Source of the DNA: Cladorhizidae sp. MBARI D1340-BT2 | Taxonomy: Eukaryota > Porifera > Demospongiae > Poecilosclerida > Cladorhizidae | Assembly: GCA_028752905.1 (NCBI GenBank) | Contig: JAQNBH010000011.1 | Location: 7,225,625-7,289,624 of the forward strand | DNA: 64,000 nucleotides | Direction of reading: 5' to 3' | In this document: one piece after another, positions 43,034 to 54,119 of the stretch | Layout: every line of letters starts with the position of its first letter | Numbering within the stretch: the stretch's first letter is position 1 | Made by a program: the position numbers and the translations under genes | Notes under the pieces: generated by a model | Databases searched by the model: none | What the model was told of the DNA's origin: nothing | What the model saw: only the letters and a program-made list of their open reading frames with translations

Positions 43034-45158
43034 TTACATTTCCATCTCCAGCACCACAGTATTAATGTATCTCGCACTATTCGGACTTCTACCAACTAAA
43101 CGCTGAATTAGTAATGCTGAATTGGAAGGGTGTAGTTTCCTTTTTTCCTCTTCGTCTGTTTTTCCTTTCTGCTCAGCATTTGTTCTTCTCGTTGGTTCCT
43201 TGTTCCCCATACTCTGTGACTTATTGCTGTTTCTAGGCATGTTGATGGAATGAATGTCCCCTGCCACTGCCTCATTGTTTACACCAATTAAACTGCTGTT
43301 TGTTACCAATTCAACATGGTCATCAGATTCTCGGGAGGCCGCCTTACTTTTCTCGAGCTCATGAATGAGCTCACGCGAGTCGAAATCAGGTTCTGGAGTA
43401 AGCAAGTGAAGCTGTCTAATTGCTTCCTTATTTATATTGGGACACTGTTTCTCTCCGTAAAAGTCATTTTTTCTCTGAGATAGATTTTTGTTGTAAAGCA
43501 CTTGATATCGTATTTGAGCAAGATGTTTTCTATTCATGCCATTTGCATGTGAAGTTGGTGCACAAGCGATATTCTGGTCACTAATATTATTCCCACTGAC
43601 TCCTAAATGAAGCTCTCCTAGGTTTTCTTCGTGACTGGTGCTGGATAAGTGTGATGGCATGGAAAGATTCTGTATTTGTTCTGTAACAGATGTCTTTGAA
43701 AGAGGCAATGCATTTGGAATTGAATTGGGTTTTGATGGGCCGTCAATACAGCTAGTCTTTCCAAATGAAACTGTGGTGTCTAAATAAATCGGGTTCTTCT
43801 TTCTTGAATTCAGAGCACTGGTCTTGTTCAACCGTGGTTGATAGGAATCTGCTCCCAAATGTAACTTCTCAGGAAAAACAAGACCTTCCAACTGTGGCAT
43901 GGAACTATGACCGTCAGAAAATTCCTTGATAGAGGAATTAATAATGGCAGGGAACTGTAAGGTGAGATGATCATCTTCCCTGCTTCCCCCTGAAACAGGC
44001 AGATCCATCATCTTCCTGATAGCAAGTATTCTATGTCTAGAGTTTTGCTGAATCTTACCTACCATCTTGTGCGCTTCAAATTCTTTTTCCATCTGGTCCA
44101 TCACTTCAACCAGAGTATCAAAGAATGGAATGCTGGTGTGCTTGGAGTGCCATAATTTAACTTGCTGTGTGACACGGTCTATCACCTGGTATGTGAACTT
44201 ACTCAGTCCCTTGTTGAGAACAGCTTTAAAGAGCAAATATTTGAGCTCATAGACAATTACATTTGATGTACATACTGCGCTGAAGAGGTGCCTATTCAGC
44301 TTGCAGATGGCTTCAATATCACATAACATATCTCCAGGACCTAAGCTACATATGTAGATGTTATTCCCTCGGGGTTTGGGCTGGTGAAGGACAAACCCCA
44401 TGACCTCCAAAGAATTTGGCTGTAAGCAGTTCTTCATATATTGGCTTGGTGGAGTGGTCCCTGAAGGTGCTGCGCTGAATAAAGTAGGTTGACCTTGCGA
44501 ATCACCGTAAGAATACCTTTGCTTTATTTTGTCTTTTTGGGGGGGAGAAACTTCCATTAGAATCTCACGGAGGTAATCCTTGGGAGGCTGAATCTTTTCT
44601 TCCAATTCCCGTGGTGGGCTTGCTCCGGAATCTGTAGAGATCTTCACAGAGCCCTGGCCAATCACTTTCAGAGAATCACAGGCCATGTTCTGTCTGTACA
44701 TGCATTCTCCAAATTTGTATTGATTCTCTCTTAGTAGAAGGGCAAGAATGAGGATTACATCTGGGGCGCAATTTTGAAATAGCTCCATCCCAGCAAGCAT
44801 CTGTGCCCTATTAAAAATTATTTCTTGAAAGTGAGATTTCAATGCCTCATCAAAGTGACCAGCACCGATGGTTATTAGCTCTGTATTCTCGATGCAGCAT
44901 ACAGTGTAGAGCAACCTCCCTTTTCTTACCAGGAGAGCATGTTCTCCGAAGTAATCACCCTTGGACAGTTGCCACATCTCCTTTGAGTGAGTGTTCCTGA
45001 CTGTGGTGCTTCTCTCCTTCTTTACAAATCCATCGAGTTGAGCATGACCCAGTTTTCTTTTGACTTCTTGTCCAGATGTACAGGAGGTGTGGCACACTCG
45101 CTGGAGCAATGCTGTATCGACCATTGCTGACAGGGACCCTCTCAACACAACATAGAAT
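43034..45158 (-). CDS. CNBD2-like large 3' exon
   Basis: The acceptor (minus strand) is CCTCTGTGCAG|A at 45158, and 708 codons follow to TAA 43034-43036. It encodes the CNB core from FYVVLRG on, the second CNB-like repeat, and a long polar tail. Just before the stop the sequence GAAAT|GTAAGG would also serve as a donor, so a further exon cannot be excluded. Confidence 0.8.
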
Positions 45159-45936
45159 CTGCACAGAGGGCATGACATGAATCCTGAATCACATGCGACT
45201 GAATGCATAGCAAACCACCTCACGGCTTAATTGTGTTCCCATCTAAATGTGATCGACTTATCACAATAATGATTGTGTATATATTTTGTGTAACTCTTGT
45301 GTTATTAATAAAATCCAGGTGATTTATATAATATGTAACACATATTTATGTATAGATGTGGAAAAAAATCCCCAAGAAGCTGCAGATAATTTCTTAATCT
45401 GACATAATATACACACAGAAGCTATGCACATTTATAATATATTGTGTGCCTACTTCTGAGCATAATCTTCTTGTTCAAACACCACTTCTTTAGGAGAGTA
45501 AATTTCCAGTGCTACTGATTCCAGAATCAACTTCAGAGCTAAACAGTCACAACATTGAGGGGAGGGTGTTCAGACAATACCATAAATGAAAGATTATTTT
45601 CCTACACATGGTTTGCAGCATATATATCCTGCCCTCAAGGTCACAAAAACAAAGAATAAAAAAGTGGATGTAAGTAAATAAAAAGGAATAATTATTTAGG
45701 GAGAAAGCAAGACAAGTTCATTTACAATGGCTAGAAATCAACAAACCTGAAGATTTCACATTTCTAAAAAACGGGACATTCTCCAGCAGCCAGTTTTCCA
45801 AGAAATCAATATTTTTTCTACTTCTTATGCCAGGACTCTGGAGAATTCGTCTACCTTTCATGTACTTCTTCACCAAAACTTTGCTTGTGCTTTCCATTTT
45901 CTTAACATTTTCTACAGCTTGTTGGTAGGTGTCAAT
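43034..45936 (-). CDS. cyclic nucleotide-binding-domain protein, CNBD2-like (3 exons seen)
   Basis: The minus-strand exons 45936-45747, 45538-45454 and 45158-43034 join in phase. Together they give an N-terminal helix region with FLENWLLENVPFF, then LESVALEIYSPKEVVFEQED, FYVVLRGSLSA and GDYFGEHALLVRKGR. This is a CNB domain with the phosphate-binding-cassette Gly-Glu and Arg retained, so nucleotide binding is plausible. A second, more divergent CNB-like repeat follows (LFQNCAPDVILIL, CMYRQNMACDSLKVIGQGSV, then PGDMLCDIEAICKLNRH). The C-terminal 300 residues are polar and low in recognisable domains. Two CNB-like repeats without a kinase or channel domain resemble CNBD2, a sperm-associated protein in mammals. 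ATG 45897 is a possible start, but earlier exons may exist. Confidence 0.8.
45454..45538 (-). CDS. CNBD2-like middle exon (85 bp)
   Basis: Minus strand: acceptor ACTGTTTAG|CT and donor CAGAA|GTAGGC. Phase 1 in and phase 2 out join both neighbours. It encodes LKLILESVALEIYSPKEVV and FEQEDYAQ, the first strands of the CNB beta-roll, supplying exactly the segment missing before FYVVLRG. Confidence 0.85.
45747..45936 (-). CDS. CNBD2-like 5' exon (left border uncertain)
   Basis: The frame is open on the minus strand from 45936 to the donor TCTTCAG|GTTTGT at 45747. It encodes KVLVKKYMKGRRILQSPGIR and FLENWLLENVPFF, the usual helical lead-in to a CNB domain. An in-frame stop lies at 45937-45939. 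ATG 45897 could be the start, or an upstream exon may splice in. Confidence 0.65.
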
Positions 45937-46979
45937 TCAGATAGTGCAAATTAGCATAAATTTAACAAAATGTTTAACACCGTGATTTTCACTCCTACGA
46001 ACAATTTGCACTGTGCCACAGAAACTCTGGTTCCAAAACTGAGGCAAGTGTACTTTGCGGAGGTAAGTGGAGGCTTTATCTCTTGCTTTGATAAATTTAA
46101 GCAACTATACTTATGTGTAAGCAAGAGAGATATGGCCAGTATATGGCCAGTATGATTGAGCGAGAGAGGGACAGGAGTATAATGTTAAGCAAACCTCAAG
46201 GGGACATTTGTATATGAACTAAATCACAGTCTTCAGCATTAAAATGTTTTCAAAGGGTATATTTTTGTTTGAAGAATAAGTGTCATGACAATTTCAAGTA
46301 AGATACTGATGTGTGTAATGAGATAACCCAACCCTTTTCAAGCATGCCTCACACATGAAAGAGAAACATGCCGAGTAGCAGCAAATACAGGAGACCAAAT
46401 TGTAACACAACTAAACAAAAGTCTCAGATACTTCAGGGAACACTCACACTGGATACCACGGAGTGTATACCCGGTCATGTCATCATATATGAGTATATGA
46501 CTTGTGACGCATTCTGTATCATCATCAACAAGAAGAAAAAAATGGAATCGACTCTCAAGGCTGCAGTTTGTCTTCACTTTGTCACCACAGAATAATTGGA
46601 AACAATCAGACAAGGAAAATATGACACCTTCATCAAGAAGTAAATAGCTATATACAAATGCACACTAACTAGAACTAGCTAGTCTCCCTCATCCCAACCA
46701 CTGAGTACAGGTGCTAGTAAATGGTAATATATATATATAACAGCTAGCTAACCATATTAGTCGGGGGGAAAAATCATCATTCCCTCTAAAAGAGAAGGTC
46801 AGAGAGCTTTCAAATTTCCACATAGACCGATTTACGGCCATCTTGGACTTAAACTAATGAGTAGGGGGGGTTTACTTGAAGTCCCGCCCTAATTCTGACT
46901 GCGGGTGTGTCTTCGATGGCGCATGCGCAATTGTCTTGAGGGAAGGGTCGGCATCGCACATCTGGTTTTCGTTTTTACT
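45937..46979. promoter_or_regulatory. shared upstream region of divergent CNBD2-like and DAPP1-like genes
   Basis: About 1 kb separates the two oppositely oriented coding starts. No TATA box or defined element is evident. The right half has CpG-containing sequence (CGCATGCGCAATTG at about 46919) next to the DAPP1-like start. A minus-strand frame at 46338-46613 could be an upstream exon, but nothing supports it. Confidence 0.3.
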
Positions 46980-47864
46980 ATGGCTACGTTTGATATATCC
47001 CAGAAAACACGCTCGCCAGAGAAGAGCGTTTCCACGACGAGTTTTTCCTCCACGAGCTTCATGGTAGAACGAACTGCAGCTGTATGCGGAGGAACTGATG
47101 GAAAGAATGAGTTAGTGTCAATGCTGAGCTGGTATCATCCTGGCCTTACCAGACATGCAGCTGACTGCATGCTCATTGACAACGCTCCTGAAGGCTCGTA
47201 CCTTCTCAGACCCTCCACTGATCACGAAAGAGACAATTCGTACGCCCTCTCTGTGAAGCTTTCTTCCTCAGTGCAGCATATCAGGGTTGCTAATGTTAGC
47301 GGGAAGCTGATGTTTGGCAATAGCACATTTGAAAGTATTAAAAGTTTCAGAAGACACTTTGAGCAAGCAAGGCCTGTTATTGGAGATGATTCTGGAATAA
47401 CAGTGGTGCTGAAATTTCCTTACAAGAGATATGTCAGAGATAGTCATTTTTACACTGAGGTGGTGCATCATGCGGTGACAAACATGCTTGGATCATCCTC
47501 TGACTCGAACGATTCTTCAACGGAGAACCTAGCCAATCAATCTGTAGATACGCCTTTCCCTCAAGCCGTCAGCTCAAAGGAAGGCTACCTCACAAAGCAG
47601 GGCTGGATCAGAAAGACTTGGAGAACAAGGTGGTTTGTTTTGCGGGGTAATAAGCTCAGTTACTTCAAAACTAGACAAGCACCACGCCCTATTGACAGCT
47701 TGAACCTGAACAGAGCACATGCAATAGGCTATGATTACTCCAGGCATAAGCAACACTGCTTTAGCATCAAGTTCAGAGAACGGACTTATTACCTGCAGGC
47801 ATCCTGTGCAGATGACTGCCGGCTGTGGGTTGAATTCATTCGCTCGAAACTACGAACTTGCTGA
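46980..47864 (+). CDS. DAPP1: DAPP1-like SH2-PH adaptor, single exon
   Basis: 294 residues. Residues 51-148 form an SH2 domain (WYHPGLTR...GSYLLRPS, with the phosphotyrosine-binding Arg at 77). Y158 in SHFYTEVVHHAV aligns with the linker tyrosine that is phosphorylated in vertebrate DAPP1/Bam32. Residues 200-291 form a PH domain (KEGYLTKQGWIRKTWRTRWF) with the K-x(n)-K/R-x-R-x-W pattern that binds PI(3,4,5)P3 or PI(3,4)P2. The family recruits tyrosine-phosphorylated receptors' partners to PI3K-marked membrane. I chose ATG 46980 because the 25 extra residues from 46905 have no family resemblance. Vertebrate DAPP1 genes have several introns; this copy has none and is intact. Length fits the family (about 280). 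Confidence 0.92.
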   Translation: MATFDISQKTRSPEKSVSTTSFSSTSFMVERTAAVCGGTDGKNELVSMLSWYHPGLTRHAADCMLIDNAPEGSYLLRPSTDHERDNSYALSVKLSSSVQHIRVANVSGKLMFGNSTFESIKSFRRHFEQARPVIGDDSGITVVLKFPYKRYVRDSHFYTEVVHHAVTNMLGSSSDSNDSSTENLANQSVDTPFPQAVSSKEGYLTKQGWIRKTWRTRWFVLRGNKLSYFKTRQAPRPIDSLNLNRAHAIGYDYSRHKQHCFSIKFRERTYYLQASCADDCRLWVEFIRSKLRTC

Positions 47865-49254
47865 CATGTAATGTCAGTAAAATAGTCAAATGGATTCAAA
47901 TACATTCAACAAAATATGGATGTCTCAGTTCACTTCACTCTAATTCTCTTCATGTTCTGAGTCCATGCCTTGTTCACCACGATTCCTTTTTTGCAAATTC
48001 TACTTACACACATACTATTCACAATTGTTATTTTTAATGGAGCTCGTGATACGTATGTACTGCTATCCTGAAATGACCTGAAATGACAGGAGTATTGACC
48101 TAACTAGGGAAGTATCACACATACACATATAACCCCCTTGGCCAGAGTCATTGTCATCTTGCAATACTATATTTGTACAAAAACACACGCATGCACCATC
48201 ACTACCTAGTTCAATAGTAAACACCCTAGATATAAATGTCGATAATCTACATCCATGCATAATGCATGACCATGTGTAGACGTCATTGCTCAGTTCAGGT
48301 AGAGATACCATCAACATCTTGTATGCTGGAGTAGGTCTACCAATTCCCTCGTATAGGCATCCCTTCCCCCTCCCTCTGTCAGTCATGTGCAACACACTCG
48401 GTCAAGAACCTGATAGCCACAGTCACTGAAGGAGTTTCTCAAGGCCTGATCACATGCAGTACCAATTCAAGTGAAACTCAATAATCCACAAAAGAAATAA
48501 TTCACCCAACAAAGGAACACATACACACATGACACAAGAAGGATTTCCTGTGATAATCTTCTCAAAAAGGCACGGTTCAAGATTTCCTTCATGGTAGTGT
48601 TTTGGGGAATGTACTGTCGACATTCCTAAGTTTGCTGGCTCCCCATGTGTGCACACACTTCTCTGCCAATACAACAAAAGCAAAATGCCATTACTCATCC
48701 ACTCTTCCTCACTCGTCATCATCTCGTCTGTGGAAACAGGGTTTATGAACGTTTATGCTAGCTGGTAGCTAGGTGGTTAAAGAACACTTTTTTTCCACCA
48801 CATATCTGAGATTTTGAAAACCTGGCCAACTTGCCCAGATCCCCTTTCCTCCCAATTTTTCTCTCTGGGACAAAAGAAAATGGTCTGACTCGTGAGAGCC
48901 ATGGTGATGACACAGCTGGCTAGATCAGTGAACACAAAATGCATAGATCATGAACACCTTTCTGACGTTTTTTAATCCTGGAGTTGTCTCTTCTAGAGTC
49001 AAAATTACATACTTTGTAATAATAGAACCACAAAATTTTATATTGTGAGTGACATATGCATGAAGCTGTGTTGTTGTCATATCAATATATATAACTACTT
49101 GTAAGCATAAACATGAAGGCAAACCAGATGTTCAGCATGGAGATGAAGGGGTCAGCACAGTTTTGTTTTAACCCTTCTCTGTTCAGGATAGTCAGATTCT
49201 CTGCTTTTTCTGTATACTGGTGGAGATGTTAACTACTGACCAATGGGCATGCAG
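47865..49254. other. intergenic sequence after DAPP1-like gene
   Basis: No supported gene. A possible minus-strand exon with acceptor GTATTGGCAG at about 48663 is too short and has competing frames. There is no polyA tail or target duplication directly after the DAPP1-like stop. Confidence 0.45.
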
Positions 49255-49314
49255 TCTTGCAAGCCTGAACTTCACGTCTATTTCTGTAAACATCAAACAG
49301 AGAATGAAGGGAAG
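49255..49314 (+). CDS. possible 60-bp exon abutting the 23-bp array
   Basis: GGGCATGCAG|TCT ... GGGAAG|GTGAGG flanks 60 open bases encoding CKPELHVYFCKHQTENEGK after Ser. The spacing of Cys, His and the Leu-x-x-Phe-Cys core is faintly B-box-like. No neighbouring exon is found, so this is speculative. It is listed because the adjacent array starts at its would-be donor. Confidence 0.2.
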
Positions 49315-52300
49315 GTGAGGGAGTGCACGAGGAGGAGGTGAGGGAGTGCACGGGGAGGAGGTGAGAGAGTGCACGAGGAGGAGGTGAGAGAGTGCACGAG
49401 GAGGAGGTGAGAGAGTACACAAGGAGGAGGTGAGAGAGTGCATGAGGAGGTGAGAGAGAGTGCACGAGGAGGAGGTGAGAGAGTGCACGAGGAGGAGGTG
49501 AGAGAGTGCATGAGGAGGAGGTGAGAGAGTGCATGAGGAGGAGGTGAGAGAGTGCATGAGGAGGAGGTGAGGGAGTGCACGAGGAGGAGGTGAGTGAGTG
49601 CATGAGGAGGAGGTGAGAGAGTGCATGAGGAGGAGGTGAGAGAGTGCATGAGGAGGAGGTGAGAGAGTGCACGAGGAGGAGGTGAGAGAGTGCATGAGGA
49701 GGTGAGAGAGTGCACGAGGAGGAGGTGAGAGAGTGCATGAGGAGGAGGTGAGAGAGTGCATGAGGAGGAGGTGAGAGAGTGCACGAGGAGGAGGTGAGAG
49801 AGTGCACGAGGAGGAGGTGAGAGAATGAACGAGGAGGAGGTGAGAGAGTGCATGAGGAGGAGGTGAGAGAGTGCACGAGGAGGAGGTGAGAGAGTGCACG
49901 AGGAAGAGGTGAGAGAGTGCACGAGGAGGAGGTGAGAGAGTGCATGAGGAGGAGGTGAGGGAGTGCACGAGGAGGAGGTGAGTGAGTGCATGAGGAGGAG
50001 GTGAGAGAGTGCACGAGGAGGAGGTGAGAGAGTGCACGAGGAAGAGGTGAGTGAGTGCATGAGGAGGAGGTGAGAGAGTGCATGAGGAGGAGGTGAGAGA
50101 GTGCACGAGGAGGAGGTGAGAGAGTGCATGAGGAGGAGGTGAGAGAGTGCATGAGGAGGAGGTGAGGGAGTGCACGAGGAGGAGGTGAGTGAGTGCATGA
50201 GGAGGAGGTGAGAGAGTGCACAGGGAGCAGGTGAGAGAGTGCATGAGGAGGAGGTGAGTGAGTGCATGAGGAGCAGGTGAGAGAGTGCATGAGGAGGAGG
50301 TGAGAGAGTGCATGAGGAGGAGGTGAGTGAGTGCATGAGGAGGAGGAGAGAGTGCACGAGGAGGAGGTGAGAGAGTGCACGAGGAGGAGGAGAGAGTGCA
50401 TGAGGAGGAGGTGAGAGTGCACGAGGAGGAGGTAAGAGAGTGCACGAGGAGGAGGTGAGAGAATGCACGAGGAGGAGGTGAGAGAGTGCATGAGGAGGAT
50501 GTGAGAGAGTGCACGAGGAGAGGTGAGGGAGTGCACGAGGAGGAGGTGAGAGAGTGGACGAGGAGGAGGTGAGAGAGTGCATGAGGAGGAGGTGAGAGAG
50601 TGCACGAGGAGGAGGCAAGAGAGTGCATGAGGAGGAGGTGAGAGAGTGCATGAGGAGGTGAGAGAGTGCATGAGGAGGAGGTGAGAGAGTGCATGAGGAG
50701 GAGGTGAGAGAGTGCACGAGGAGGAGGTGAGAGAGTGCATGAGGAGGAGGTGAGAGAATGCACGAGGAGGAGGTGAGAGAGTGCATGAGGAGGATGTGAG
50801 AGTGGACGAGGAGGAGATGAGAGAGTGCATGAGGAGGAGGTGAGAGAGTGCACGAGGAGGTGAGAGAGTGCACGAGGAGGAGGTGAGAGAGTGCATGCGG
50901 AGGAGGTGAGAGAGTGCACGAGGAGGAGGTGAGAGAGTGCATGAGGAGGATGAGAGAGTACATGAGGAGGAGGTGAGAGTGCACGAGGAGGAGGTGAGAG
51001 AGTGCATGAGGAGGAGGTGAGAGTGGACGAGGAGGAGATGAGAGAGTGCATGAGGAGGAGGTGAGAGAGTGCACGAGGAGGTGAGAGAGTGCACGAGGAG
51101 GAGGTGAGAGAGTGCATGCGGAGGAGGTGAGAGAGTGCACGAGGAGGTGAGAGAGTGCACGAGGAGGAGGTGAGAGAGTGCATGCGGAGGAGGTGAGAGA
51201 GTGCACGAGGAGGAGGCGAGAGAGAGCACGAGGAGGAGGTGAGAGAGAGTGCACGAGGAGGAGGTGAGAGAGTGCACGAGGAGGAGGTGAGAGAGTGCAC
51301 GGGGAGGAGGTGAGAGAGTGCACGAGGAGGAGGTGAGAGAGTGCACGAGGAGGAGGTGAGAGAGTGCACGGGGAGGAGGTGAGAGAGTGCACGAGGAGGA
51401 GGTGAGAGAGTGCATGAGGAGGTGAGAGAGTGCACGAGGAGAAGGTGAGAGAGTGCGCATGAGGAGGAGGCAAGAGAGTGCACGAGGAGGAGGTGAGAGG
51501 GTGCATGAGGAGGAGGTGAGAGAGAGTGGACGAGGAGATGAGAGAGTGCATGAGGAGGAGGTGAGAGAGTGCACGAGGAGGTGAGAGAGTGCATGAGGAG
51601 GAGGTGAGAGAGTGCATGAGGAGGAGGTGAGAGAGTGCATGAGGAGGAGGCAAGAGAGTGCACGAGGAGGAGGTGAGAGGGTGCATGAGGAGGAGGTGAG
51701 AGAGTGCACGAGGAGGAGGTGAGAGAGTGCACGAGGAGGAGGTGAGAGTGCATGAGGAGGAGGTGAGAGAGTGCACGAGGAGGAGGTGAGAGAGTGCATG
51801 AGGAGGAGGTGAGAGAGTGCATGAGGAGGAGGTGAGAGAGTGCACGAGGAGGTGAGAGAGTGCATGAGGAGGAGGTGAGAGTGCATGAGGAGGAGGTGAG
51901 AGAGTGCATGAGGAGGAGGCGAGAGAGTGCATGAGGAGGAGGTGAGAGAGTGCATGAGGAGGAGGTGAGAGAGTGCACGAGGAGGTGAGAGAGTGCATGA
52001 GGAGGAGGTGAGAGAGTGCATGAGGAGGAGGTGAGGGAGTGCATGAGGAGGAGGTGAGAGAGTGCACGAGGAGGTGAGAGAGTGCATGAGGAGGAGGTGA
52101 GAGAGTGCATGAGGAGGAGGTGAGAGAGTGCATGAGGAGGAGGTGAGAGAGTGCACGAGGAGGAGGTGAGAGAGTGCATGAGGAGGAGGTGAGAGAGTGC
52201 ATGAGGAGGAGGTGAGAGAGTCCACGAGGAGGAGGTGAGAGAGTGCACGAGGAGGTGAGAGAGTGCATGAGGAGGAGGTGAGAGAGTGCACGAGGAGGAG

Positions 52301-53005
52301 GTGAGAGAGTGCATGAGGAGGAGATGAGAGAGTGCATGAGGAGGTGAGAGAGTGCATGAGGAGGAGGTGAGAGAGTGCTTGAGGAGGAGGTGAGAGAGTG
52401 TACGAGGAGGTGAGAGAGTGCATGAGGAGGAGGTGAGAGAGTGCACGAGGAGGAGGTGAGAGAGTGCATGAGGAGGAGGTGAGAGAGTGCATGAGGAGGA
52501 GGTGAGAGAGTGCACGAGGAGGAGGTGAGAGAGTGCATGAGGAGGAGGTGAGAGAGTGCATGAGGAGGAGGTGAGAGAGTCCACGAGGAGGAGGTGAGAG
52601 AGTGCACGAGGAGGTGAGAGAGTGCATGAGGAGGAGGTGAGAGAGTGCACGAGGAGGAGGTGAGAGAGTGCATGAGGAGGAGATGAGAGAGTGCATGAGG
52701 AGGTGAGAGAGTGCATGAGGAGGAGGTGAGAGAGTGCTTGAGGAGGAGGTGAGAGAGTGTACGAGGAGGAGGTGAGAGTGCATGTGGAGGAGGTGAGAGA
52801 GGCACGAGGAGGAGGTGAGAGAGTGCACGAGGAGGAGGTGAGAGAGTGTACGAGGAGGAGGTGAGAGTGCATGTGGAGGAGGTGAGAGAGGCACGAGGAG
52901 GAGGTGAGAGAGTGCGAGGAGGAGGCAGAGTGCATGAGTAGGAGGTGAGAGAGGCACGAGGAGGAGATGAGAGAGTGCGAGGAGGAGGTAGAGTGCATGA
53001 GGAGG
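49311..53005. repeat. 23-bp purine-rich minisatellite, about 160 copies
   Basis: Units of 23 bp (GAGGAGGAGGTGAGAGAGTG plus CAC or CAT) with variants of 17-25 bp. The plus strand is almost pure purine with GGAGGAGG blocks. The minus strand lacks stop codons in all three frames over about 3.5 kb, giving three overlapping frames of about 1,170-1,280 codons rich in Ser, Leu, Pro and His. These are composition artefacts. A roughly 310-bp block is duplicated near 52070-52750 (the rare GTGCTTGAGG and GTCCACGAGG variants recur). Confidence 0.96.
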
Positions 53006-53865
53006 TGTTTGCACTGACATGTAGACAACCTCAATTACAAACTTAATGCTATTAGTAATGCTGTAACTCATTAACCCTTTAAATTACAAACCCAACCATG
53101 GGTTGCACACAAGATCTGTTTGCCACTTTCAATTGTCATTCGCATATATATATTTTTTAATCACAGAAGAACTCCTTCCCAACAGTAGTCTGGCCCAAAC
53201 CCTCCTGCCAATAGGATTCTCCTGAACCTTTCTCCCCAGCAAGTCTATGCTAAACCTCGTGTTATTATGTAGAGTCACAGCTAATGTCTAAACACTTTCA
53301 TTACTACAAATCCTAAACTTCATTTCTAAGTCACTCGCAACATATTGGTTCATGATTACATACATAACATTTATTCTGTCTGAATAGTACCAGTGGTAAT
53401 CTTGAGATTAGTCCTAATGTATAATATGTGATTTGTCATGTGATCAGAACCATCCAAGGTGCCCATTAGCTTGGGCTAGGGTCCTTTGTATAACAGTAAC
53501 TGTGTAAAGATACGGTGACCTCAGATATTTATCATCTCTGTACCAGGTACCTAGCAGGTCAGTTATTGCAATAACTGAGTTCATAAAGTATTCAGTCTTT
53601 ATCCAAAATATATTTAGTGAAAAATAAAGTCTCGCAAGAAAACTTGTTGGACAAAACTACTTGGTGCAGCAAGTCAGATCCTGATAGGTGGCCATTAGTG
53701 CATATTAAAAAACTTAAAAAACCTGGATAACTTGAAGCTCTGACTTGGTGTATTCCTCCTTCACTCAAAACATAAAATGTTCCTATTGATGACCTTTCAA
53801 TGGACCACAACATAATTTACCATTTAAAATCTGCTTTTAATGATTGTCATATAAGTGTAATGGAT
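53006..53865. other. unique sequence, nothing recognised
   Basis: A/T-rich sequence with no credible exon, RNA gene or element. Confidence 0.4.
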
Positions 53866-53990
53866 CTAATCTACTTATAGTCTACACTAACACAGTCTAA
53901 TCTACTTATAGTCTACACTAACACAGTCTAATCTACTTATAGTCTACACTAACACAGTCTAATCTACTTATAGTCTACATAACACACTTG
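53866..53990. repeat. 31-bp minisatellite, 4 copies
   Basis: Units of 31 bp with CTAATCTACTTATAGTCTAC and ACTAACACAG; the last is truncated. Confidence 0.95.
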
Positions 53991-54119
53991 CTGCCTTTTT
54001 GTTTGTTTTTAGTTAGTTCTTAATATATATCTAATAATATATATAACTCATGGCAGTACTTATCACAATTGCATTAGATCATCGGGATGACCTCATCTAT
54101 ACTTCAGCACCAAGACTGT

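Noticed and set aside
45159..45223. ATG at 45223 as the start of the CNBD2-like protein
   Set aside because: A good acceptor lies at 45158/45159, and two upstream exons join in phase to complete the CNB domain. The residues from 45223 are therefore intron sequence.
49192..53071. Ser/Leu/Pro/His-rich 1,280-residue proteins on the minus strand
   Set aside because: Three overlapping frames are equally open because the 23-bp unit lacks minus-strand stops. No domain or splice evidence supports any of them.
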